This document shows positions 1 through 6,931 of a stretch of 64,000 nt of DNA, in pieces; the stretch's first letter is position 1; the number at the start of each line of letters is the position of its first letter. The notes beneath the pieces were generated by a model, which worked only from the letters and a program-made list of their open reading frames with translations, had not been told where the DNA came from and made no database searches. Origin of the DNA: Massilia sp. MS-15 (GTDB taxonomy: Bacteria > Pseudomonadota > Gammaproteobacteria > Burkholderiales > Burkholderiaceae_D); NCBI RefSeq assembly GCF_020176695.1, contig NZ_JAIWIA010000013.1, positions 178,699 through 242,698 of the forward strand, read 5' to 3'. The position numbers were made by a program, and so were the translations under genes.

Positions 1-138
1 GTGGATGATGATGTCCGAGAACACCAGGCGCGAATTCAGCAGGTGCAGGATCTGCTCGACCAGGGTCCCGAATACCGGGTGGTCTTCGTTCTCGATGTAG
101 GACAGGGTGGGAATCTGCGAGGACTGGTGGTATTCCAT
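1..138 (-). CDS. N-terminal 46 residues of a possible PilT/VirB11-type ATPase (partial)
   Basis: An open frame begins at an ATG (136-138) and is still open at the window edge, so only 46 residues are visible. They include a segment reading SRLVFSDIIIH, which resembles the first strand of the N-terminal domain in PilT/VirB11-like secretion ATPases, where 'ASDLHL'-type sequence is usual. No Walker motif is within the window, so the family is a guess from that similarity. No good Shine-Dalgarno lies before the start; a GC-rich inverted repeat sits there instead. Confidence 0.4.
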   Translation of the reverse strand, partial: MEYHQSSQIPTLSYIENEDHPVFGTLVEQILHLLNSRLVFSDIIIH

Positions 139-140
139 CT

Positions 141-182
141 GGCCGGCACGGTAAAAGTGGTTAAACGGTGCCGGCCATTATA
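141..182 (-). promoter_or_regulatory. TATAAT -10 box and leader hairpin upstream of the partial gene
   Basis: On the minus strand a perfect TATAAT lies at 177-182. Immediately downstream are 9-base inverted repeats GGCCGGCAC (141-149) and GTGCCGGCC (168-176) separated by 18 bases. If transcription starts about seven bases after the -10, the repeat would form the extreme 5' end of the mRNA and end two bases before the start codon. I see no convincing -35 at the usual spacing. It may act as an operator or as a translation-blocking hairpin. Confidence 0.45.
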
Positions 183-238
183 GAACCATGCCTTTCCAAG
201 AAATTGCAAAACTGAAATAAAAATGTTCAGTTTGCCAT

Positions 239-712
239 TCAGCGTCCGAAACCCGCAACGATGCGGTCGCCGAACAGGGTGATGGCCACGCCCAGCGCCA
301 CCACGGCCGCGCCCAGCATCCGCACGTTCGACACCTTGCGCACCGCCATGTTGATCAGGCCGAAGTGGTCGATCGCCATCGAGGTGAGCAGCTGGCCGGC
401 GATCACCAGCACGATCAGGCTCAGCAGCCCGATGCGGGGCGCCAGGAACACGGTGCCGAACACGAAGGCGGCGCCCAGGAAGCCGCCGGCGAACTTCCAG
501 GCCGGCTGGGTGGCCAGGGCCGCGAAGGTGGGGCCGAGGCCGCCGCGCGAGAGGGCGACGCCGGCCAGCACGATGGTGCCGCAGGCAAAGGACACCAGGG
601 CGGCGACCACGGAATTGGCGCCGATCGAGGCGGCCAGCTGGGTGTTCACGGCGGCCTGGATCGACATGGCCATGCCGACACAGAAGGCCATCATCAGGAA
701 AATCAGGTTCAT
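239..712 (-). CDS. YdcZ/DUF606 family DMT-type membrane protein
   Basis: A 157-residue, very hydrophobic protein with about five membrane helices, the size and composition of the DUF606 (YdcZ) branch of the drug/metabolite transporter superfamily. The N-terminus shows the family's 'G.....Q...N..L' pattern (MSIQAAVNTQLAASIGANSV), and the C-terminal half contains GQLLTSMAIDHFGL, typical of the family. The start at 710-712 is chosen because GGAG stands six bases upstream; the frame stays open much further upstream, but that part lacks hydrophobic character. It sits alone, divergent from the next gene. The substrate is unknown for most members. Confidence 0.85.
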   Translation of the reverse strand: MNLIFLMMAFCVGMAMSIQAAVNTQLAASIGANSVVAALVSFACGTIVLAGVALSRGGLGPTFAALATQPAWKFAGGFLGAAFVFGTVFLAPRIGLLSLIVLVIAGQLLTSMAIDHFGLINMAVRKVSNVRMLGAAVVALGVAITLFGDRIVAGFGR

Positions 713-928
713 TGCGCTCTCCACCGGCAGGAACCGGGCCAAAAAGCGCACGATTCTAGTGCAATCCGGGCGTTCCGGATAGCCATGCGCCGCCCATCCC
801 GGGCTGGCAGCCTGTCCCGCCAGCCTGCATTCTGGTGCGGCGACCCGGCAGTTTGTCGCATCCGGCGTGCGCCGGACGCCGTCTTTGCCTAGGATGCGGC
901 CATCGACAACACCCATGAGGAGACCACC

Positions 929-1702
929 ATGAGCACCCCTTCCTTCCTGCGCACCCTGGCCCTGCCGGCCGCCCTGGCCGCCGCCCTCGCCTGCGCCATG
1001 GTGCCGGCCGCGGCCGGCGGCTGGCCCTTCGGCGGCGAACAGGTGCAGGGCAGCGGGACCGTCAAGCGCCAGGTGCGCCAGGTCGCGCACTTCAACGGCC
1101 TCGCCTTCGAGATGCCGGGCAAGCTGGAACTGCGCCTGGGCGACAGCGAAGGCGTGACCATCGAGGCCGACGACAACCTGCTGCCGCTGGTCGAGACCGT
1201 CGTCGAGAACGGTACGCTGAAGATCCGTCCCACGAAGCGCAACATGAACCTGCGCACCAGGCACCTGAAGGTGGTGGTGCAGGCGCGCCAGATCGAGCGC
1301 CTGGCGCTGGGCGGCTCCGGTTCGATCGAGGCCGACAGCCTGCGCGCGCCGCGCCTGAATATCGACCTGGGCGGCTCGGGCGAGATCCACGTGCACAAGC
1401 TCGACAGCGATGCCGTGGCCGTGACCCTGGGCGGCAGCGGCGACTTCAAGGCCGGCGGCGGCAGCGCGCGCAAGCTGTCGGTGTCGATCGGCGGCTCCGG
1501 CACGGTCGACATGGGCCGCGTGCAGTCGGATAGCGCCAGCATCAGCGTGGCCGGTTCGGGCGAGGCGACCGTGTGGGCGCGCAACGAGCTGAGCATGACC
1601 ATCGCCGGATCGGGCGACGTCAATTACTACGGCGACCCGCGCGTCAGCAAGTCGGTGGTGGGATCGGGGGATGCGCGCCGGATCGCCGCGGCGCCGCAGT
1701 AA
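929..1702 (+). CDS. Head-GIN / DUF2807 auto-transporter-adhesin-head-like exported protein
   Basis: A 257-residue protein with a signal peptide (cleavage expected near AAAGG, residue 29). The body after residue 40 is the putative auto-transporter adhesin head domain: a right-handed beta-helix marked by repeated G-G-S-G turns (LGGSGSIEAD, LGGSGEIHV, LGGSGDFKA, IGGSGTVDM, VAGSGEATV, IAGSGDVNY) at about 20-residue intervals. Such proteins are periplasmic or envelope-attached, and their function is largely unknown. AGGAG lies before the ATG. It converges on the copper chaperone gene with 22 bases between stops, so the two are not co-transcribed. Confidence 0.88.
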   Translation: MSTPSFLRTLALPAALAAALACAMVPAAAGGWPFGGEQVQGSGTVKRQVRQVAHFNGLAFEMPGKLELRLGDSEGVTIEADDNLLPLVETVVENGTLKIRPTKRNMNLRTRHLKVVVQARQIERLALGGSGSIEADSLRAPRLNIDLGGSGEIHVHKLDSDAVAVTLGGSGDFKAGGGSARKLSVSIGGSGTVDMGRVQSDSASISVAGSGEATVWARNELSMTIAGSGDVNYYGDPRVSKSVVGSGDARRIAAAPQ

Positions 1703-1724
1703 GCCGCGGCGGCCCCGGTGCTTC

Positions 1725-2189
1725 CTAGTGGCCCTGGTGGCCGGCGCCGGCGCTGTAGCTGATCGGCCTGACCGGCACGCTGAGCTTCACGTCCTGGCGC
1801 TTGCCGGCCGCATCTTCCACCTGCAGGGTCAGGTCGACGCGCTCGCCTTCCTTCACCTGGCGCTGCAGGTCCATCAGCATGATGTGGTAGCCGCCGCTGG
1901 CCAGGTCGACCGGCTTCCCGGCCGGCAGGACGATCGCCTCGACCCGGCGCATGCGCATGGTCTGGCCGTCCATCGCCATCTCGTGCAGCTCGGCGCGGCC
2001 GGCCACGGCCGACTGCACGCCGACCAGGCGCGCCGGCGTGGCGGACTGCAGCCGCATGAAGGCGCCGGTCACTTTCTGGGCCGGCACGGTGGCGCGGATC
2101 CAGGGCTCGGTGACGCTCACCTGGGCGTGGACAAGGGAGGAAACGGCCAGCAGGCCGCCGGCGATCAGGGCAAGGAGGGGCGTTTTCAT
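1725..2189 (-). CDS. Copper chaperone PCu(A)C
   Basis: A 154-residue secreted protein with a signal peptide ending near VHAQ (residues 20-23). The Cu(I)-binding signature H-X10-M-X21-H-X-M is complete: His69, Met80, His102 and Met104. Family members are periplasmic and deliver copper to the Cu(A) or Cu(B) centre of cytochrome c oxidase, often with Sco1. No oxidase or Sco gene is nearby, so here it is an orphan. The His-rich C-terminal tail (AGAGHQGH) may add metal binding. GGAG precedes the start. Confidence 0.9.
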   Translation of the reverse strand: MKTPLLALIAGGLLAVSSLVHAQVSVTEPWIRATVPAQKVTGAFMRLQSATPARLVGVQSAVAGRAELHEMAMDGQTMRMRRVEAIVLPAGKPVDLASGGYHIMLMDLQRQVKEGERVDLTLQVEDAAGKRQDVKLSVPVRPISYSAGAGHQGH

Positions 2190-2223
2190 GGCGCCGATTA
2201 TAGTCCGAATCGGGGCGCGCGGC

Positions 2224-2766
2224 TCAGGGCGCGCCGCGCAGGAACTGGCGCTCGACCAGCACGGTATCGACGCCGTCGGTCAGCCACACCTGGCCATCCT
2301 GGATCGTGCATTGCAGCTGCATGTTGCGCTTGGCCATCTTCTCCAGCTGGACGCTGGCCTCGTTCGGGATGTTGACCACGCCCACGTTCCTGGCGCGCTC
2401 GATCTTGTTGGCGATGCCCTTGAACCAGATGTCGCTGGTGGCGCTGTAGCTGTACACCAGTACCCGTTCCGAGCGTCCGGCCGCCTTCAGCAGGCGCTTT
2501 TCGTCCGGCTGGCCGACCTCGAGCCACAGATCGATGGCGCCGGTCAGGTCCTTCTGCCACATGGCCGGTTCCTCGACGTCGAACAGGTCCTTGGTGAAGG
2601 CCAGCGCCGGATCCGCATGCAGCGCGAAGACCAGCACGCGGATCATCACCCGCTCCTCGGTCTCGGAGGGGTGGCGGGCGATGGTCAGGGCATGGTCGCC
2701 GTAGTAGTTGCGGTCCATGTCGGCGATCGACAGGTCGGCCTTGTAGATGGTTGCCTTGAGAGCCAT
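2224..2766 (-). CDS. yaeQ: YaeQ family protein
   Basis: A 180-residue protein matching YaeQ over its full length, including the conserved N-terminus MALKATIYKADLSIADMDR and the RHPSETEERVMIRVLVFAL segment. YaeQ has a nuclease-like (PD-(D/E)XK-related) fold; its role is not settled, although the E. coli protein was named as a multicopy suppressor of an rfaH haemolysin defect. The gene lies just downstream, in the same direction, of nothing obvious: its start faces the start of the oxidoreductase gene at 2883, so the pair is divergent with about 115 bases between. Confidence 0.9.
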   Translation of the reverse strand: MALKATIYKADLSIADMDRNYYGDHALTIARHPSETEERVMIRVLVFALHADPALAFTKDLFDVEEPAMWQKDLTGAIDLWLEVGQPDEKRLLKAAGRSERVLVYSYSATSDIWFKGIANKIERARNVGVVNIPNEASVQLEKMAKRNMQLQCTIQDGQVWLTDGVDTVLVERQFLRGAP

Positions 2767-2882
2767 AGATGAATGCGGGTAAGGGCGCGGGTGGTGGATA
2801 GCCCGCTATTGTCGCACGCGTCCTGCCTGCATGGACAAGAGGCGGTATAGTCTCGTTGCCAAGAAACCCACGGAGACCAAGG

Positions 2883-3914
2883 ATGACCAACGCATTTCCC
2901 CCGAACCAGCAGTTCCGCCTCGCCGCCCGTCCGCTCGGCATGCCGCGCCACGAAGACTGGCAGTTCCACGAAGAAGCCGTCGCCGAGGCGCAGGACGGCG
3001 GCATCGTGGTCAAGGTGCTGTACCTGTCGCTCGACCCGGCCATGCGCGGCTGGATGAACGAGGGCAAGTCCTACATCCGCCCGGTGGCGATCGGAGAAGT
3101 CATGCGCGCCGGCGGGCTGGGCATCGTCGTGGCCTCGAAGTCGCCGCGCTTCCAGGAGGGCGACTACGTGGTCGGCGGCACCGGCGTGCAGCGCTACTGG
3201 TCCGGCCCGGCCGACGACAAGACCGCCGCCTTCACCCGGATCGACCCGGCGCTGGCGCCGCCCACGGCCTGGCTCAACACCCTCGGCATGCCCGGCATGA
3301 CCGCCTTCTTCGGCCTGCGCGAAGTGGGCCAGCCGAAGGCCGGCGAGACGGTGGTGGTCTCGGGCGCGGCCGGCGCGGTCGGCATGACGGTCGGCCAGGT
3401 GGCAAAGAAGATGGGCTGCCGCGTGGTCGGCATCGCCGGCGGCGCGGACAAGTGCCGCTTTGTGGTCGAGCAGCTCGGCTTCGACGCCTGCATCGACTAC
3501 AAGTCCGGTCCGGTACACGCCGGCCTGAAGGAACATTGCCCGCAGGGCGTGGACGTCTATTTCGACAACGTCGGCGGCGACATCCTGGACGCGGTCCTCA
3601 CCCGCATCAACATGAAGGCGCGCATCGTGATCTGCGGCGCGATCTCGCAGTACAACGCCACCAGCCAGGTCAAGGGCCCCGCCAACTACCTGTCGCTGCT
3701 GGTGAACCGCGCACGCATGGAAGGCATGGTGGTGTTCGACTATGCGCCGCGCTATGCCGAAGGCGTGGCCACGCTGGCGCAATGGATGCAGGAGGGCAGC
3801 GTCAAGAGCATCGAATACGTCACCGAAGGCTTCGAGCGCTTTCCCGAGGCGCTCCTGATGCTGTTCGAGGGCAGGAACCTGGGCAAGCTGGTACTCAAGG
3901 TGGCCGAAGCCTGA
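2883..3914 (+). CDS. NADP-dependent oxidoreductase, zinc-free MDR family (CurA/YncB-like)
   Basis: A 343-residue medium-chain reductase. The N-terminal GroES-like half contains YLSLDPAMRGWM, characteristic of the zinc-free 2-alkenal/curcumin reductase branch, and there are no structural zinc cysteines. The Rossmann half carries the nucleotide-binding AAGAVGMTVGQVAK. Members reduce C=C bonds of enones or 15-oxo-prostaglandins with NADPH; the natural bacterial substrate is usually unclear. The start at 2883 is preferred over an in-frame ATG at 2856 because GGAG lies eight bases before it and homologues begin near this point. Confidence 0.88.
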   Translation: MTNAFPPNQQFRLAARPLGMPRHEDWQFHEEAVAEAQDGGIVVKVLYLSLDPAMRGWMNEGKSYIRPVAIGEVMRAGGLGIVVASKSPRFQEGDYVVGGTGVQRYWSGPADDKTAAFTRIDPALAPPTAWLNTLGMPGMTAFFGLREVGQPKAGETVVVSGAAGAVGMTVGQVAKKMGCRVVGIAGGADKCRFVVEQLGFDACIDYKSGPVHAGLKEHCPQGVDVYFDNVGGDILDAVLTRINMKARIVICGAISQYNATSQVKGPANYLSLLVNRARMEGMVVFDYAPRYAEGVATLAQWMQEGSVKSIEYVTEGFERFPEALLMLFEGRNLGKLVLKVAEA

Positions 3915-4051
3915 AACCGGCCGGCACCAGGACGGCCGCCGTTCCCGGCGAAGGAACTAACGCTTCAGCCTCCTCTCTAAACGGCACGAGCGCAGCCATA
4001 CGCGCTCGTTGCGATATCCAGGGCACATCCAGGGCACACAAGGAGAGCGAC

Positions 4052-4408
4052 ATGGCAACAGGCAAAGAGAACGGCAAGGGCGGCCCCGCGAAAACCAGCG
4101 CGGGCGGGCAGGCACCCGCCAAGCGCGGTTTCGCGGCGATGGACCAGAACCAGCAGCGCGAGATCGCCAGCAAGGGCGGGCAGGCGGCGCACCAGAAGGG
4201 TACGGCCCACGAGTTCGACTCGGAAGAAGCGCGCCGCGCCGGCCAGAAAGGCGGGGAGGCGGTCAGCCGCAACCGGGCGCACATGGCCGACATCGGGCGC
4301 AAGGGCGGCGAAAGCCGGCAGTCGGCCCAGCGCGCGGCCGCCGCGGCACGCAACGCCGGCAACCGCCAGGGAGGAAAGGAAGCGGAAGGAAAGCAGAAGG
4401 ACAGCTGA
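4052..4408 (+). CDS. KGG-repeat general stress protein
   Basis: A 118-residue, very hydrophilic protein, Gly/Ala/Lys/Arg/Gln-rich, with three copies of the stress-induced KGG motif: ASKGGQAAHQKG, AGQKGGEAV and IGRKGGESR. Family members (GsiB/YciG type) are small, intrinsically disordered, and induced by general stress, osmotic shock or stationary phase; they resemble plant hydrophilins. AGGAGAG lies before the ATG. The gene stands 137 bases after the oxidoreductase, which allows its own promoter. Confidence 0.88.
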   Translation: MATGKENGKGGPAKTSAGGQAPAKRGFAAMDQNQQREIASKGGQAAHQKGTAHEFDSEEARRAGQKGGEAVSRNRAHMADIGRKGGESRQSAQRAAAAARNAGNRQGGKEAEGKQKDS

Positions 4409-4509
4409 AGCAGCTCCGCGCCTGCGCACCTGGCCGCCGCGCCGGGGCAGGCTGGCGCCACCGTCCCATCTGCTGCGCATGCGGCGGCGCCGTGCTACAT
4501 TGCCGCCCC

Positions 4510-5025
4510 ATGCATCCCCTCCCCTACCTCGCCGCCTATCCCGACGCCCTGCGTGCCCAGGCATCCGCCCTGGTCGACGCCGGCCAGCTCGGCGCGGTGC
4601 TGCTGCGGCGCTACCCCGACGCGCACGGCATCCGCACCGACAAGGCCTTGTACGCCTATGTACAGGAGCTGAAGGAACGCTACCTGCGCCAGGCCGGCAC
4701 CGTGTCGCGGGTCGCCTTCGACAGCAAGATCCAGGTCGTGCAGCACGCGCTGGGCCTGCATACGGCGATCTCGCGGGTACAGGGCAGCCGCCTCAAGGCC
4801 AAGCACGAGATCCGCATCGCCAGCGTGTTCAAGGACACCCCGCTGCCCTTCCTGCGCATGATCGCCGTGCACGAACTGGCCCACCTCAAGGAAAAAGAAC
4901 ACGACAAGGCCTTCTACCAGTTGTGCTGCTGGATGGAGCCGCACTACCACCAGCTGGAGCTCGATATGAGGCTCTACCTGACTTGGCTCAAGTTGGGTGG
5001 TGAGCGGCTGTGGCAGTCCCTATGA
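4510..5025 (+). CDS. YgjP/WLM-type zinc metallopeptidase-like protein
   Basis: A 171-residue protein with the zinc-binding HELAH at residues 121-125 and a third His in EKEHDKAF (His131), the layout of the YgjP-like (DUF45) metallopeptidase domain. The usual N-terminal extension of YgjP is replaced here by an Ala/Leu-rich region. Family members are cytosolic; a role linked to type I restriction enzymes has been suggested for some, but no restriction gene is nearby. The start at 4510 gives the shortest model containing the whole domain; upstream in-frame sequence belongs to a shadow of the KGG gene. Confidence 0.75.
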   Translation: MHPLPYLAAYPDALRAQASALVDAGQLGAVLLRRYPDAHGIRTDKALYAYVQELKERYLRQAGTVSRVAFDSKIQVVQHALGLHTAISRVQGSRLKAKHEIRIASVFKDTPLPFLRMIAVHELAHLKEKEHDKAFYQLCCWMEPHYHQLELDMRLYLTWLKLGGERLWQSL

Positions 5026-5059
5026 AGCTCGTTGCCATCAAACAACACAAATTGTCAGA

Positions 5060-5087
5060 TTGACTCATTTTCTCGTGTAAATATCTC
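5060..5087 (+). promoter_or_regulatory. Candidate sigma70 promoter of the porin operon
   Basis: TTGACT (5060-5065) and TATCTC (5082-5087) are separated by 16 bases in an AT-rich island between the metallopeptidase gene and the porin. The -35 fits well, the -10 only partly. It is the only promoter-like pair I see in the 155-base gap before the three-gene operon. Confidence 0.35.
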
Positions 5088-5180
5088 GACTTTGCCAGGA
5101 GCGTTCGGTAGAGTTTGACAGCATGCCCGCGCGTTCGGGCAGCCCACGCTCTCCAGGCCATCGCAGCCGCAACCGACATC

Positions 5181-6476
5181 ATGACCACTCCGTTTTCTTG
5201 CCTGGCGCACCCGGCGCCGGCCACCCTGCGCGCCGGCAGGATCGCCTGCGGCCTGCTGGCCGCGACACTGGCCGGCGCCGCCGCGGCGGAAGCATCCCCC
5301 GCGTCCGCCGACGCGCCGGCGGCGCCGCGCTGGAAAATCTCCGGCTTCGGCACCGTGGGCGCGGTACATGCCAGCACCCGCAGCGCCGACTTCAGTTCCA
5401 CTGTGCTGCACGCCACCGGCGCCGGTGCCAGCGAGCGCTGGAGCCCGGACGTCGACAGCCGCCTGGGCGCCCAGCTCGACCTGGCGCTGGGCCGTTGGTC
5501 AGCTGTGCTGCAGGTGCTCAGCGAACAGGACCTGGAAGGCAGCTACCGCCCGCACGTGGAATGGGCCAACATCAAATACCAGGCGACACCGGACCTGGCG
5601 CTGCGCGCCGGGCGCATCGCGCTGCCGGTGTTCCTGGCCGCCGACTACCGCAAGGTCGGCTACACCCTGCCCTGGGTACGCCCGCCGGTCGAGGTGTATG
5701 GCGCGCTGCCGATTTCCAGCAGCGACGGCGTCGACGCCACCTGGCGCTGGGGCGCCGGCGCCACCCGCCACGCCACCCAGGCCTTCTTCGGCCGCACCGA
5801 TACCCGCTTGTATGACGATCGGCGCCTGAAGGCGCGCAAGATCGCCGGCCTGTCGCACAGCATCGAGCACGGTGCGCTGAGCGCCCGCGTGTCCGCGCTC
5901 AGCGCGCGCCTGACCGCCGGCATCGGCACCGAAGTGTTCACGCCGCTGCGCGCCTTCGGTGCCCCCGGCGCCGCGCTGGCCGAGCGCTTCGCGATCGACG
6001 ACAAGCGCGTTTCCATGCTCAGCGCCGGCTTCAGCTACGACCCCGGCCAGTGGTTCGTCAGCGCCGAGGCCGGGCGCACCCATACCCGCTCGCTGCTGGG
6101 CAGCACCACCATGATGTACGCCGGCGCCGGCTACCGCATCGCCAGCTTCACACCCTACCTTGGCCATGCGCGGGTACGCGCGCATGGCGCCACGCGCGAC
6201 CCCGGGCTGCCGCTGGCCGCGCTGCCGCCGCAGCTGCAGCCGACCGCCGCCGCCCTGAACGCCGGCCTGAGTGTCTACCTGTCGACCATTCCGGTGCAGT
6301 CGAGCTTCAGCGCGGGCCTGCGCTGGGACCTGGCAAGCAGCGCCGCGCTCAAGCTGCAGTACGACCGCGCCCGGCCCACCGACGGCTCGCGCGGCACCCT
6401 GATCAACCAGCAGCCGGGATTCCGTTCCGGCCAGGCGGTGCACGTGGCCAGCGTCGCACTCGACTTCGTGTTCTGA
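5181..6476 (+). CDS. Outer-membrane porin-like beta-barrel protein
   Basis: A 431-residue protein with a long signal region (hydrophobic segment around residues 20-36) and a mature part beginning WKISGFGTVGAVHAST, a typical first barrel strand. Alternating polar/hydrophobic strands follow and the C-terminus is VASVALDFVF, ending in Phe as outer-membrane barrels do for BAM recognition. It does not show the Porin_4 N-terminus, so the family is uncertain. It is the first gene of an operon with a phosphate-binding-like protein (8 bases downstream) and a GGDEF-EAL enzyme. The ATG at 5181 is preferred over an upstream TTG. Confidence 0.75.
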   Translation: MTTPFSCLAHPAPATLRAGRIACGLLAATLAGAAAAEASPASADAPAAPRWKISGFGTVGAVHASTRSADFSSTVLHATGAGASERWSPDVDSRLGAQLDLALGRWSAVLQVLSEQDLEGSYRPHVEWANIKYQATPDLALRAGRIALPVFLAADYRKVGYTLPWVRPPVEVYGALPISSSDGVDATWRWGAGATRHATQAFFGRTDTRLYDDRRLKARKIAGLSHSIEHGALSARVSALSARLTAGIGTEVFTPLRAFGAPGAALAERFAIDDKRVSMLSAGFSYDPGQWFVSAEAGRTHTRSLLGSTTMMYAGAGYRIASFTPYLGHARVRAHGATRDPGLPLAALPPQLQPTAAALNAGLSVYLSTIPVQSSFSAGLRWDLASSAALKLQYDRARPTDGSRGTLINQQPGFRSGQAVHVASVALDFVF

Positions 6477-6484
6477 GGCCGGCC

Positions 6485-6928
6485 ATGGTGAAACGCATCC
6501 GTCTCGGCAAGACGCGCGCCCTGGCCGCGCTGGCGCTGGCGCTGGCGGCCGCGGGCGCCGCCCGCGCCGAACTGGTCGTGATCGTCTCGGCGCGCAACCC
6601 GCTGCCGGCCATGTCGGGCGACCAGGTGGCCGCGATCTTCCTCGGCCAGTCCGGCCGCTTCCCGGACGGCGCCGAGGTGGTGGCGCTCGACCAGCGCCTC
6701 GGGTCGAACGAACGCAACCAGTTCTATTCCCAGGTCACCGGCAAGACCCCCGCCCTGCTCAAGGCCCACTGGTCGAAGATGGTGTTTACGGGACGCGGCC
6801 AGCCGCCGCGCGAACTGTCCGACAACGCCGCCGTGCGCCGCCTGGTGGCCGAGAACCCGGCGATGATCGGCTACATCGACCGGTCCGCGCTCGACGCCAG
6901 CGTGCGTCCGGTGCTGGTGCTGCGCTGA
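6485..6928 (+). CDS. Small periplasmic phosphate-ABC-type substrate-binding protein
   Basis: A 147-residue protein with a signal peptide (cleaved near ARAE, residue 29) followed by one PstS-like lobe: ELVVIVSARNPLPAMSGDQVAAIFLG and later NPAMIGYIDRSAL. Such half-size PBP-like proteins, commonly named phosphate ABC transporter substrate-binding, are often encoded beside sensor proteins rather than transporters. No ABC permease or ATPase is near. It sits between the porin and the GGDEF-EAL gene with only 8 and 3 bases of spacing, so a sensory partner role is likely; that is inference. Confidence 0.8.
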   Translation: MVKRIRLGKTRALAALALALAAAGAARAELVVIVSARNPLPAMSGDQVAAIFLGQSGRFPDGAEVVALDQRLGSNERNQFYSQVTGKTPALLKAHWSKMVFTGRGQPPRELSDNAAVRRLVAENPAMIGYIDRSALDASVRPVLVLR

Positions 6929-6931
6929 GCG

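Noticed and set aside
2831..4051. A plus-strand frame overlapping the oxidoreductase and running into the KGG gene, as if a fusion
   Set aside because: Only the last 118 codons form a real protein; the upstream part is an Arg/Pro-rich out-of-frame reading of the oxidoreductase gene. The KGG gene has its own AGGAG and ATG at 4052.
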